Shown here: positions 1 to 7,730 of the stretch, piece after piece
How positions within the stretch are numbered: position 1 is the first letter of the stretch
Layout: the number at the start of each line of letters is the position of its first letter
Assembly (NCBI GenBank): GCA_902783405.1
Contig: CACZQZ010000048.1
Location: 1 to 13,390, forward strand
DNA from: an uncultured Erysipelotrichaceae bacterium
GTDB taxonomy: Bacteria; Bacillota_I; Bacilli_A; RF39; UBA660
Length of the DNA stretch: 13,390 nucleotides
Direction: 5' to 3'
Notes under the pieces: model-generated
Database searches by the model: none
Seen by the model: the letters and a program-made list of their open reading frames with translations, nothing else
What the model was told of the DNA's origin: nothing
Made by a program: the position numbers and the translations under genes

Positions 1-1968
1 GATATTTTAGTTTATTTGCCAAAAGATATTGAAACAGTAAAAGGACAAAATATCTTAACAGATGAATTTAATATGGGAGCTTATACTGTAGTCATTACAG
101 AAGGAATGCATCCAAAAGAAATTTTAAAATTAGAAGATAAGTTTAAAAAAGTAGATGGTGTTAATAAAGTTATTAGTGCTTATGACGCTATTGGAACCAA
201 TATTCCAATGGAGATACTTCCAAGTGAAATAACAGAAAAAGTAAAAAAAGATGAATCTGATTTATTATTTATAACATTTTCTGATTCTACTTCATCAGAG
301 TCTACTATATCTGCAATTAAAGAACTTAAAAAAATATCTGATGATTCCGTTAAGATAAGTGGAATGAGCGCAATGGTACTAGATACAATGGAGTTATCTG
401 AAACAGAAATATTTGTCTATGTAGTAATTGCTGTAATTCTTTGCTTAATTGTTTTAGAATGTTCACTAGATTCATATATTGTACCTATTTTACTTTTATC
501 TAATATAGGATTTGCGATTATATTTAATTTAGGATCAAATATTATCTTTGGAGAAATATCTTATATAACCAAAGCTTTAGTTGCTGTATTACAGCTTGGT
601 GTTACAACAGATTTTTCAATATTCTTGTATCACTCTTATGAAAGTAAGAAAAAAGTATCAAAAACCAAAGAAGAAGCTATGAGTAGTGCTATTCATGATA
701 CATTTATTTCTGTAACAGGAAGTTCTTTAACAACGATTGCTGGATTTTTAGTATTATGCACGATGCAACTTACTTTAGGAACAGACTTAGGTCTTGTTAT
801 GGCAAAAGGAGTATTTTTAGGAGTTATTTGTGTTTTAACCTTATTTCCAAGTCTACTCCTAATTTTTGATAAGTTCATTGAAAAAACAAAACATAAAAAC
901 ATATTACCTACATTTGAGTGTATGAATAAGTTTATTATTAAACATCATATTATTTTCTTTATCCTTTTTTTACTTTGTTTTATACCTGCTTATTTAGGAT
1001 ATTCTAAAGTAGACATTTATTATAAAATTGATAGAAGTTTGCCAAAAACATTAGATAGTATTATGGCTAATACGGAACTTAAAAATAAATTTGATATCGT
1101 ATCACCTGAAATTATCTTAGTAAATAAAGATATGAAAACAAATGATTTAAATGAAATGAGTAAATCACTTAAAGAAATAGATGGTATTGATTTAGTTTTA
1201 TCTTCATCATCGTTAGAAGAGATAGGCATTTCTAAAAATATGTTACCAAATGATTTTTCAAAAATAATAAAATCTAAAAAATATCAAATGGTTTTTGTAA
1301 ACTCTGTTTATGATGTCGCAACAGATGAATTAAATCATCAAATTACTAAAGTAAATAAAGTGATTAAAAAATATGATAAGAACGCTATCTTAGCAGGAGA
1401 AGGACCACTTATGAAAGATTTAGTAACAATAAGTAATACGGATTTCAATAATGTTAATAGTTCATCTATTTTATGTATTTTAATAATTATGTTACTTGTA
1501 TTAAAATCAATTAGTTTACCAGTTTTATTAATATTAGCTATTGAATTTGCTATTTTTCTAAATATGTCTATATCTTATTTTGGCGGAGTAACCCTTCCTT
1601 TTGTGGCATCCATTGTTCTTGGAACCATTCAACTTGGTGCTACTATAGATTATGCTATTTTAATGACAACAACGTATTTAAAAAAGCGTAAAGAAGGAAA
1701 TAAGTGTGAGGAAGCAATGCTTAAAACAATGAATGAATCTGTAAAATCAATTTTTGTTAGTGGACTTTGTTTCTTTGCCGCAACCTTTGGTGTAGGTGTT
1801 TATTCAAAATTAGAGATGGTTGGATCCCTTTGCACCTTAATATCAAGGGGAGCTATTATCAGTATGATTGTTGTTATTACTGTTTTACCATCGATTTTAC
1901 TTATTTTTGATAAGTTTATTTTAAAAACAACATTATCTATGAAAGGAGATATGAAAAATGAAAAATAA
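1..1968 (+). CDS. MMPL/RND-family membrane transporter, 5' end outside the window
   Basis: The frame is open from the first base, so the true start lies upstream. The TTG at 16 is internal. 655 codons are visible, and by comparison with the family roughly the first 40 residues (TM1) are missing. The protein has the two-fold RND repeat: an extracytoplasmic domain (visible residues about 1-135), a six-helix bundle (about 136-333), a second soluble domain (about 335-485), then a five-helix bundle (about 487-640) and a short basic tail. Each half carries the MMPL TM4 signature, LGVTTDF (D204) and LGATIDY (D550-Y551), where the Asp belongs to the proton relay. MMPL proteins use the proton gradient to export lipids or other hydrophobic molecules; the cargo here cannot be read from sequence. 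It overlaps the next gene by 11 bases, implying one transcript and translational coupling. Family call is firm; substrate unknown. Confidence 0.93.
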   Translation, partial: DILVYLPKDIETVKGQNILTDEFNMGAYTVVITEGMHPKEILKLEDKFKKVDGVNKVISAYDAIGTNIPMEILPSEITEKVKKDESDLLFITFSDSTSSESTISAIKELKKISDDSVKISGMSAMVLDTMELSETEIFVYVVIAVILCLIVLECSLDSYIVPILLLSNIGFAIIFNLGSNIIFGEISYITKALVAVLQLGVTTDFSIFLYHSYESKKKVSKTKEEAMSSAIHDTFISVTGSSLTTIAGFLVLCTMQLTLGTDLGLVMAKGVFLGVICVLTLFPSLLLIFDKFIEKTKHKNILPTFECMNKFIIKHHIIFFILFLLCFIPAYLGYSKVDIYYKIDRSLPKTLDSIMANTELKNKFDIVSPEIILVNKDMKTNDLNEMSKSLKEIDGIDLVLSSSSLEEIGISKNMLPNDFSKIIKSKKYQMVFVNSVYDVATDELNHQITKVNKVIKKYDKNAILAGEGPLMKDLVTISNTDFNNVNSSSILCILIIMLLVLKSISLPVLLILAIEFAIFLNMSISYFGGVTLPFVASIVLGTIQLGATIDYAILMTTTYLKKRKEGNKCEEAMLKTMNESVKSIFVSGLCFFAATFGVGVYSKLEMVGSLCTLISRGAIISMIVVITVLPSILLIFDKFILKTTLSMKGDMKNEK

Positions 1969-3916
1969 AATTTTAACCCTAATTACTATTTTATTTTTAT
2001 TATCTATGAATATAAATGTAAATGCTTTAATGAAAGATGAAACAGTTTATACAAAATTAAATTATGATGGAAGTATTAAAAGTGTAATTGTAAATGAATA
2101 CTTAAAAAATACATCCAAAAGTGATACGATGGAAGACCTTTCAAATTTAAAAGATATCATCAATGTAAATAGTAATCATACATTTACTCAAAATGATTTT
2201 AATCTAACTTGGAAGTCTCTTGGTAATGATATTTTTTATCAAGGAAAAATAAATAAAAATTTACCAGTAAGTGTAAATATTTCTTATGAAATAAATGGAG
2301 TAAACTATAAACCATCTTCTATGATTGGAAAAAGTGGAAAAGTAAAACTTACATTAAAATATCAAAATAAGGACAAACATGTAGTTCATATAAATGGTAA
2401 AAAAGAAACTTTATATACACCTTTTGTTGTAACTACTGGACTTATATTAGATAGTAAAAATAATTCTAATGTAGAAGTTATAAATGGAAAAGTTATCAAT
2501 AATGGAAGTAATTATATTGTAGCTGGAATATCTGCTCCTGGAATGTATGAAAGTTTTGATATGGAAGAACTTAAAGGATTAGATGAAATTATAATTACGT
2601 ATGATACAAAGAAATTTGAATTATCTAGTATTTATTCTGCTTTTACACCTAAGATTATTGAAAATAGTGATCTAGAAGCTTTTGATAAATTAGGTTCTAT
2701 TTCAAGTGATGTTCAAAAATTAACATCTTCTATGAATAAAATAGAAGATGGATCTAAAATATTAAGTAATGGTATTAATGAAGCTTATAATGGATCAAAT
2801 ACCATTAAAACAAAGGTTAGTGATTCTATTGTATCTTTAAAACAAGATCATAAAGAAGTATTAGATGAAAAAACGCTAGAAATGATCAAAATGAGTGCGA
2901 TGAGTGAAGCAAATTTATCAGAAGAAGAGTTAAACGCTATTGCATATCAAGCATCACAAAAAGCTACATTAACAGATGAAGAATTAAATCAAATATCTTC
3001 TTTAGCTTTATCTTCTGTTGGAACGATAACATTATCTGGTCAGCAAAAAAACGATATTATTGCAAATGTAAATAATATGATTGAAAAAGATTATGCAGAA
3101 GAAATTAAGAGTGGTGCAAGAAGTGAAGTAGATACACTTTTATCCAGTATTGTTTCTAAATTATCATTTACACCTCAGCAGATGATAGCATTATCTGAAA
3201 ATAAAATTGATGATAGTGTCGCTAGTATTCTTGCTAATAATTTAAATAATGTTCTTTTAAGTAACTTAACCTCATCTAAAGAAGAAATTTATGTATTAGC
3301 TGAAAATTCCGCTATGGAAAGCGCTAAAAAAATAGCAAGTGCAAGTGCTATAAATGCTGCAACCATATCAGCAAATCAAACTGCAAGTGTTTTAGCACCA
3401 GAAGTATCTAAAAAAGTTGCAACTACTTTAACACCTAAAGTAGCTGGGAAAGTGTCAAAGGAAGTTGCTAGTACTTTATCACCAGAAGTAGCTGGAAAAG
3501 TTGCTCCTGCACTAGCAGCTAGTGTAGCTTCATCTGTAAAAAATGAAGCTACAAATCAGATTATTTCTTCTATGACAATACTAAATAGTGGCCTAGAAGA
3601 ATTAACATCTGGCCTTTCAAAATTAAATGATGGTTCAAAAGAACTTGCAAGTGGAATTAGTACATTTAATAGAGAAGGAATAAGTAAAATATCTTCTTTA
3701 AGTAATAAAGCAGAAGATGTAACGAATAGGGTAAATGCTTTAATTAAACTAGGAGAAGAGTATCAAACATTTACAATGAAAAGTGATAGTACTGATGGTT
3801 CTACAAAATTTGTTATGGTTACAGAATCTTTAAAAGAAAAATCAAAAGTAAAAAAAATAACAGAATCAAAAGAAAAAACAAATTTATGGACTAGGATTAA
3901 GAAATTATTTAACTAA
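1958..3916 (+). CDS. Secreted XXXLXXG-repeat protein, putative MMPL partner
   Basis: The start is ATG 1958, nine bases after AGGAG (1944-1948). A signal peptide is clear: a Lys-rich n-region, hydrophobic core at about residues 5-19, and a likely cut after VNA at residue 23. Residues about 25-235 look like a beta-rich extracellular domain. They are followed by heptad repeats of the X-X-X-Leu-X-X-Gly type (DGSKILSNG around 264; LEELTSGLSKLNDG around 546). In between lie acidic helical repeats (SEEELNAI, TDEELNQI) and an Ala-rich tract (about 476-526) repeating PEVAGKV-like units. There is no C-terminal membrane helix or sortase motif; the tail is Lys-rich. From family knowledge, LXXG repeats occur in YhgE/Pip and MMPL-linked surface proteins of Firmicutes. 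The operon position suggests it works outside the membrane with the transporter. That pairing is inference; the biochemical role is unknown. Confidence 0.85.
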   Translation: MKNKILTLITILFLLSMNINVNALMKDETVYTKLNYDGSIKSVIVNEYLKNTSKSDTMEDLSNLKDIINVNSNHTFTQNDFNLTWKSLGNDIFYQGKINKNLPVSVNISYEINGVNYKPSSMIGKSGKVKLTLKYQNKDKHVVHINGKKETLYTPFVVTTGLILDSKNNSNVEVINGKVINNGSNYIVAGISAPGMYESFDMEELKGLDEIIITYDTKKFELSSIYSAFTPKIIENSDLEAFDKLGSISSDVQKLTSSMNKIEDGSKILSNGINEAYNGSNTIKTKVSDSIVSLKQDHKEVLDEKTLEMIKMSAMSEANLSEEELNAIAYQASQKATLTDEELNQISSLALSSVGTITLSGQQKNDIIANVNNMIEKDYAEEIKSGARSEVDTLLSSIVSKLSFTPQQMIALSENKIDDSVASILANNLNNVLLSNLTSSKEEIYVLAENSAMESAKKIASASAINAATISANQTASVLAPEVSKKVATTLTPKVAGKVSKEVASTLSPEVAGKVAPALAASVASSVKNEATNQIISSMTILNSGLEELTSGLSKLNDGSKELASGISTFNREGISKISSLSNKAEDVTNRVNALIKLGEEYQTFTMKSDSTDGSTKFVMVTESLKEKSKVKKITESKEKTNLWTRIKKLFN

Positions 3917-3943
3917 GATGGATTTTAATATCTATCTTTTTTT
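3915..3943 (+). terminator. Intrinsic terminator after the MMPL operon
   Basis: A nine-base stem AAGATGGAT / ATCTATCTT (one G-U pair) with a six-base loop is followed by a run of seven T. The left arm begins inside the TAA stop of the XXXLXXG-repeat gene. Confidence 0.8.
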
Positions 3944-3979
3944 AATATAATAATAAAAGAATGATTCATCAAAAAAATA

Positions 3980-4008
3980 TTGACTAATAATCCATAAAAA
4001 GATATAAT
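3980..4008 (+). promoter_or_regulatory. Sigma-A-type promoter of the small nuclease-tail gene
   Basis: TTGACT at 3980-3985 and a perfect TATAAT at 4003-4008 are separated by 17 bases. This is one of the best promoters in the window. It sits between a terminator and the 4033/4054 frame, so that frame is probably transcribed on its own from about 4015. Confidence 0.75.
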
Positions 4009-4032
4009 TTAAATAAAGAATCATATGAAAAA

Positions 4033-4248
4033 ATGAAGGAGAGTGAAGAGAGAATGAACTTAGAAGGATTACTAAGATATAAAGGAAGAGAAGAAGGAAT
4101 TAAAATTGGCGAAAAACGAGGCATTAGCATTGAAGCCAAAGGAAATACAAAACAATTAGCTAAACGTATGCTTAAAGAAGGATTAAATGCTGATATAGTT
4201 TCCAAAGTAACAGGATTATCTAAAAAAGTATTAATGACAATGTTGTAA
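4033..4248 (+). CDS. C-terminal remnant of an Rpn/PD-(D/E)XK nuclease-family transposase
   Basis: This 71-codon frame contains YKGREEGIKIGEKRG followed by a short helical module ending in VSKVTGLSKKVL. The Arg/Glu/Gly-rich linker plus a 'lakrMLKeGl...i.kvTGLS' tail is the usual C-terminus of Rpn (recombination-promoting nuclease) / PD-(D/E)XK transposase proteins, normally about 300 residues long. The catalytic N-terminal domain is absent: the frame is closed by a stop at 3988 and nothing upstream resembles the nuclease. ATG 4033 has no good ribosome site; ATG 4054 (64 aa) follows GAAGAG closely and AAGGAG at 12 bases, so the start is uncertain. It is therefore a decayed gene, yet it keeps a good promoter (3980-4008) and a downstream terminator (4373-4400), so a short peptide may still be made. 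Homology was recognised by motif pattern only. Confidence 0.6.
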   Translation: MKESEERMNLEGLLRYKGREEGIKIGEKRGISIEAKGNTKQLAKRMLKEGLNADIVSKVTGLSKKVLMTML

Positions 4249-4372
4249 TAAAAATTTTTGATAAAGAACTATGCGTTAAGTAAACATAGAAACTGGTGGA
4301 AACTTATATCTGATAGAAATGAAATTGCAGGTGCATATTGATATAGGTTCATATGTTTAAGAAAGCTATTTT

Positions 4373-4400
4373 ATGATACCTTTTAGTATCATTTTTTTTT
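4373..4400 (+). terminator. Intrinsic terminator upstream of parE
   Basis: A perfect seven-base stem ATGATAC / GTATCAT with a six-base loop runs into nine T. It ends the transcript starting near 4015 and insulates parE. The stretch 4249-4372 before it holds no gene I can support. Confidence 0.82.
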
Positions 4401-4433
4401 AAATGTTATTTTATATTAAAACGTGAAATTTAT

Positions 4434-4462
4434 TTGTTTTTTTTATTTTTTTTTGATAAAAT
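4434..4462 (+). promoter_or_regulatory. Probable parE-ffh promoter, extended -10
   Basis: TTGTTT at 4434-4439 and TAAAAT at 4457-4462 are 17 bases apart, with a TG one base before the -10 hexamer (extended -10). The predicted start of transcription falls near 4467-4471, right at the AAGGTGA ribosome site, so the leader would be extremely short. The surrounding poly-T makes the -35 less certain. Confidence 0.5.
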
Positions 4463-4479
4463 AATACAAGGTGATAAAA

Positions 4480-6381
4480 ATGGCAAAATATGATGAGACA
4501 TCAATAAAAATTTTAGAAGGATTAGATGCAGTTCGAAAAAGACCTGGAATGTATATTGGTTCAACAGATAAAAGAGGACTTCATCACTTAGTATGGGAAA
4601 TTGTAGATAATGCCATTGATGAAGTTATTAATGGTTATGGAAATAGAATAAAAATTATATTACATAAAGATGGATGCGTTTCTGTAGAAGATGAAGGAAG
4701 AGGAATTCCAGTTGGAATGCATGCTAGTGGAGTATCCACACCAGAAGTTATTTATACCGTACTTCATGCTGGTGGAAAATTTGAAGAAGGTGGATATAAA
4801 GTATCTGGAGGACTTCACGGAGTAGGGGCTAGTGTCGTTAATGCTTTAAGTAAATCAATGGAAGTATGGATAAAAAAAGACGGATATGAACATTATATTA
4901 AATTTAAAAATGGTGGAAAAGTAGATGTACCTTTGAAAAAACTTTCAAAAACAAATAAAACAGGAACAAAAGTAAAATTTTTACCTGATGATACTATTTT
5001 TTCAACTACGAGATATTCTTTTACAACCGTTTGTGAAAGAATGCAGGAATGTGCTTTTTTACTTAAGGGATTAACGGTTGAAGTATATGATGAAGAGGAT
5101 AATAAAAAAGAAGTATACTGCTATGAAAATGGAATAAAATCTTTTGTAGAATACTTAAATGATGGTAAAAAGCCTTTACATAATGTTGTACACTTTGATG
5201 CTGTAAAGGATAACATCAGAGTCGAAATTGCTTTTCAATACACGGATACTTATTCAGAGAATATTATTTCTTTTGTTAACAATGTAAAAACCAATGATGG
5301 TGGAACTCACGAAGTAGGTTTTAAAACTGCTTTAACTAGAGTTTATAATGAATATGCCAAAAATAATGGACTTTTAAAAGCAAAAGATAAAAATTTAGAA
5401 GGACCAGATACAAGAGAAGGATTAACCGCAATAATCAGTCTTCAAATACCAGAAGATAAATTACAATTCGAAGGACAAACAAAAGCTAAACTTGGAACTC
5501 CAGTAGCTAGAACAATTGTAGAAAGTATTGTCTCAGAAAAATTAAGTTTTTACTTAGAAGAAAATAAACAAATTGCTATGGATATACTAAACAAAATGGT
5601 AAAAAGTAAAATGGTAAGAGAAGCTGCTCGTAAAGCTAGAGATGCAGCACGTGCCGGAAAAGATAAAAATAAAAAAGATAGACTTATTAGTGGAAAATTA
5701 ACTCCTGCACAAGCGAAAGATCCTACTCGAAATGAACTTTTCTTAGTCGAAGGAGATTCTGCTGGTGGTACTGCTAAAACAGGAAGAGACCGTAAATTTC
5801 AAGCCATTTTACCATTACGTGGGAAAGTCATTAACTCAGAAAAAACAAGATTAGAAGAACTTTTAAAAAATGAAGAAATTAATACCATTATTTATACGAT
5901 AGGAGCAGGGGTTGGAAGTGATTTTGAAGTAAAAGATTCTAACTATGATAAAATTATTATCATGACCGATGCTGATGTAGATGGAGCTCATATTCAAATT
6001 TTATTATTAACATTTTTCTATCGTTATATGAAACCTTTAATTGAAGATGGTCATTTATATATAGCCATTCCTCCTTTATATAAACTATATAATAATAAAG
6101 AAATTTATTATGCGTACAGTGATGAAGAAAAAAATCAAATCATGAGTGAACATAAATCTTTAAAAACACAGAGATATAAAGGACTTGGAGAAATGGATGC
6201 AGATCAACTTAAAGAAACCACGATGGATCCAGATAAGCGAAGCCTTATTCAAGTTTCTATTAAAGATGCTGCTTTAGCAGAAAAAAGAGTTAGTGTTTTA
6301 ATGGGAGATAAGGTAGAACCTAGAAAGCAATGGATTGAAGAAAATGTAGAATTTTCTTTAGAAGATAATTTTGTAATTTAA
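4480..6381 (+). CDS. parE: DNA topoisomerase IV subunit B (ParE)
   Basis: ATPase subunit of topoisomerase IV, which with ParC decatenates daughter chromosomes. I place the start at ATG 4480 (633 aa), five bases after AAGGTGA; the in-frame GTG at 4471 lies inside that ribosome site. The N-terminal GHKL ATPase shows E40 and N44 in WEIVDNAIDE, the DEGRGIP loop, the GGLHGVGASVVNALS lid and the EGQTKAKLG loop Lys. The TOPRIM domain has EGDSAGG (E424) and the Mg-binding DADVD (D497, D499, D501), then QRYKGLGEMDA. It matches ParE rather than GyrB by PEVIYTVLHAGGKF, SGKLTPAQAKDPTRNELFLVEGD-type wording and NEEINTII, all typical of Firmicutes ParE. No parC follows; ffh lies 12 bases downstream. Alternative: a GyrB, judged unlikely. 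Confidence 0.93.
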   Translation: MAKYDETSIKILEGLDAVRKRPGMYIGSTDKRGLHHLVWEIVDNAIDEVINGYGNRIKIILHKDGCVSVEDEGRGIPVGMHASGVSTPEVIYTVLHAGGKFEEGGYKVSGGLHGVGASVVNALSKSMEVWIKKDGYEHYIKFKNGGKVDVPLKKLSKTNKTGTKVKFLPDDTIFSTTRYSFTTVCERMQECAFLLKGLTVEVYDEEDNKKEVYCYENGIKSFVEYLNDGKKPLHNVVHFDAVKDNIRVEIAFQYTDTYSENIISFVNNVKTNDGGTHEVGFKTALTRVYNEYAKNNGLLKAKDKNLEGPDTREGLTAIISLQIPEDKLQFEGQTKAKLGTPVARTIVESIVSEKLSFYLEENKQIAMDILNKMVKSKMVREAARKARDAARAGKDKNKKDRLISGKLTPAQAKDPTRNELFLVEGDSAGGTAKTGRDRKFQAILPLRGKVINSEKTRLEELLKNEEINTIIYTIGAGVGSDFEVKDSNYDKIIIMTDADVDGAHIQILLLTFFYRYMKPLIEDGHLYIAIPPLYKLYNNKEIYYAYSDEEKNQIMSEHKSLKTQRYKGLGEMDADQLKETTMDPDKRSLIQVSIKDAALAEKRVSVLMGDKVEPRKQWIEENVEFSLEDNFVI

Positions 6382-6393
6382 AGGAGGATATAC

Positions 6394-7701
6394 ATGTTTG
6401 AAAGTTTAGGAGAAAGACTTCAAAATGCGATGGATAAAATTAAGGGGTATGGGAAATTAACCGAAGAAAATATTAGTGATATAACAAGAGAAATAAGACT
6501 TGCTTTACTTGAAGCAGATGTAAACTATAAAGTTGTCAAAGAATTTATTGCAAATGTAAAAGAAAAAGCATTAGGCGAAGAAGTTGCTAAATCTTTAAAA
6601 CCTGGAGAAGTTTTTGTCAAAATAGTAAAAGATGAACTTGTAGAATTACTTGGAGGAGATGCTAAAGATTTAAATTTAAGTGGAAGCCCTGCTATTCTTA
6701 TGCTTGTTGGTCTTCAAGGAAGTGGTAAAACAACTACAAATGCTAAACTTGCAAATTTTCTTAGAAAAAAGCACAAAAAAAGACCATTACTTGTAGCATG
6801 TGATGTATATAGACCAGCAGCTATCGATCAGTTAAAACAATTAGGAAAAGAACTTAATATCGAAGTTTATGAAGAAGGAAAGAAAAATCCTGTTGAAATA
6901 TGTAAGAATGCTTTAGCGTATGCAAAAGAAAATCATTATGACTATATTTTGATCGATACAGCAGGACGTCTTCATATTGATGAAGAATTGATGCAAGAAC
7001 TAGAAAATATACAAAATGAAATAAATCCACAAGAAACTATTTTAGTTATTGATAGTATGATGGGACAAGATGCTATCAATGTTATTACAGGATTTAACGA
7101 TAGACTATCCTTAACTGGAGCAATCCTTACGAAATTAGATGGAGATACTAAAGGTGGAGCGGCTTTATCTATAAGACATTTAACGAATATTCCAATTAAA
7201 TTTATTGGAGTTAGTGAAAAATTAGATGGACTAGAACCTTTCTATCCAGAACGTATGGCATCTCGTATTTTAGGTATGGGAGACTTACTTTCTATGATAG
7301 AAAAGGCAGAAAGTGTCATTGATGAAACAGAAGCCGAAAATCTTGCTAAAAAAATGAAAAAAGGGAAATTTGATTTAGAGGATTTTTTAGTTCAATTTAA
7401 ACAAATAAAGAAATTAGGACCTTTAGAAAATTTAATTAAGATGATTCCAGGAGCCTCTAAAATGGGACTTAATAATATTAAGATAAACCCAAAAGACATT
7501 GCCCATATTGAAGCGATTATTCAGTCTATGACACCAGAAGAAAGAAGAAATCCAGATATTTTAAAAGCTTCTAGAAAAAGAAGAATTGCATCTGGCTCTG
7601 GTAGAAGTGTAGAAGAAGTAAATAGACTTTTAAAACAATTTGATCAAATGAAAGTTATGATGAAAAGGATGAGTAGTGGTAACTTTAAAATGCCATTTTA
7701 A
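6394..7701 (+). CDS. ffh: Signal recognition particle protein Ffh (SRP54)
   Basis: SRP GTPase that binds signal sequences on the ribosome and delivers them with FtsY to the Sec translocon. AAGGAGG precedes ATG 6394. The 435 residues are full length for the family: a helical N domain (about 1-90); a G domain with P-loop GLQGSGKTTT (K112, T113), DTAGR from D188 and TKLDGD from T246; then the Met-rich M domain (about 300-435) with RRIASGSGRSVEEVN, the SRP RNA-binding signature, and a tail rich in Met (VMMKRM). It lies 12 bases behind parE and is probably co-transcribed. In many Firmicutes ffh sits with ylxM, ftsY or rpsP; none of these is here. No SRP RNA gene was found in the window. Confidence 0.97.
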   Translation: MFESLGERLQNAMDKIKGYGKLTEENISDITREIRLALLEADVNYKVVKEFIANVKEKALGEEVAKSLKPGEVFVKIVKDELVELLGGDAKDLNLSGSPAILMLVGLQGSGKTTTNAKLANFLRKKHKKRPLLVACDVYRPAAIDQLKQLGKELNIEVYEEGKKNPVEICKNALAYAKENHYDYILIDTAGRLHIDEELMQELENIQNEINPQETILVIDSMMGQDAINVITGFNDRLSLTGAILTKLDGDTKGGAALSIRHLTNIPIKFIGVSEKLDGLEPFYPERMASRILGMGDLLSMIEKAESVIDETEAENLAKKMKKGKFDLEDFLVQFKQIKKLGPLENLIKMIPGASKMGLNNIKINPKDIAHIEAIIQSMTPEERRNPDILKASRKRRIASGSGRSVEEVNRLLKQFDQMKVMMKRMSSGNFKMPF

Positions 7702-7730
7702 AATAGGTTTCACTTTTGTGAAACCTATTT
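7701..7730. terminator. Bidirectional terminator between ffh and tmcAL
   Basis: A perfect 13-bp stem AAATAGGTTTCAC / GTGAAACCTATTT with a TTTT loop occupies the entire gap between the two convergent genes. Its left arm starts on the last base of the ffh stop and its right arm covers the last two bases of the tmcAL stop. T-rich tails follow on both strands (ATTTATT plus-wise, ATTTTAAAA minus-wise). Confidence 0.85.

Noticed and set aside
693..1229. Two minus-strand open frames (693-902 and 1020-1229) inside the MMPL gene
   Set aside because: They are antisense shadows of a strongly supported coding frame, with no ribosome site or family resemblance.
3984..4205. 73-codon minus-strand frame opposite the Rpn remnant
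   Set aside because: Its Ser/Leu/Phe-rich composition is what the complement of a Lys/Glu-rich frame gives, and no promoter or ribosome site is seen on that strand.
4249..4470. Possible SRP RNA, riboswitch or tRNA before parE
   Set aside because: I see no SRP RNA core, no T-box or known aptamer core, and no cloverleaf; only a terminator, a promoter and an open stretch reported separately.
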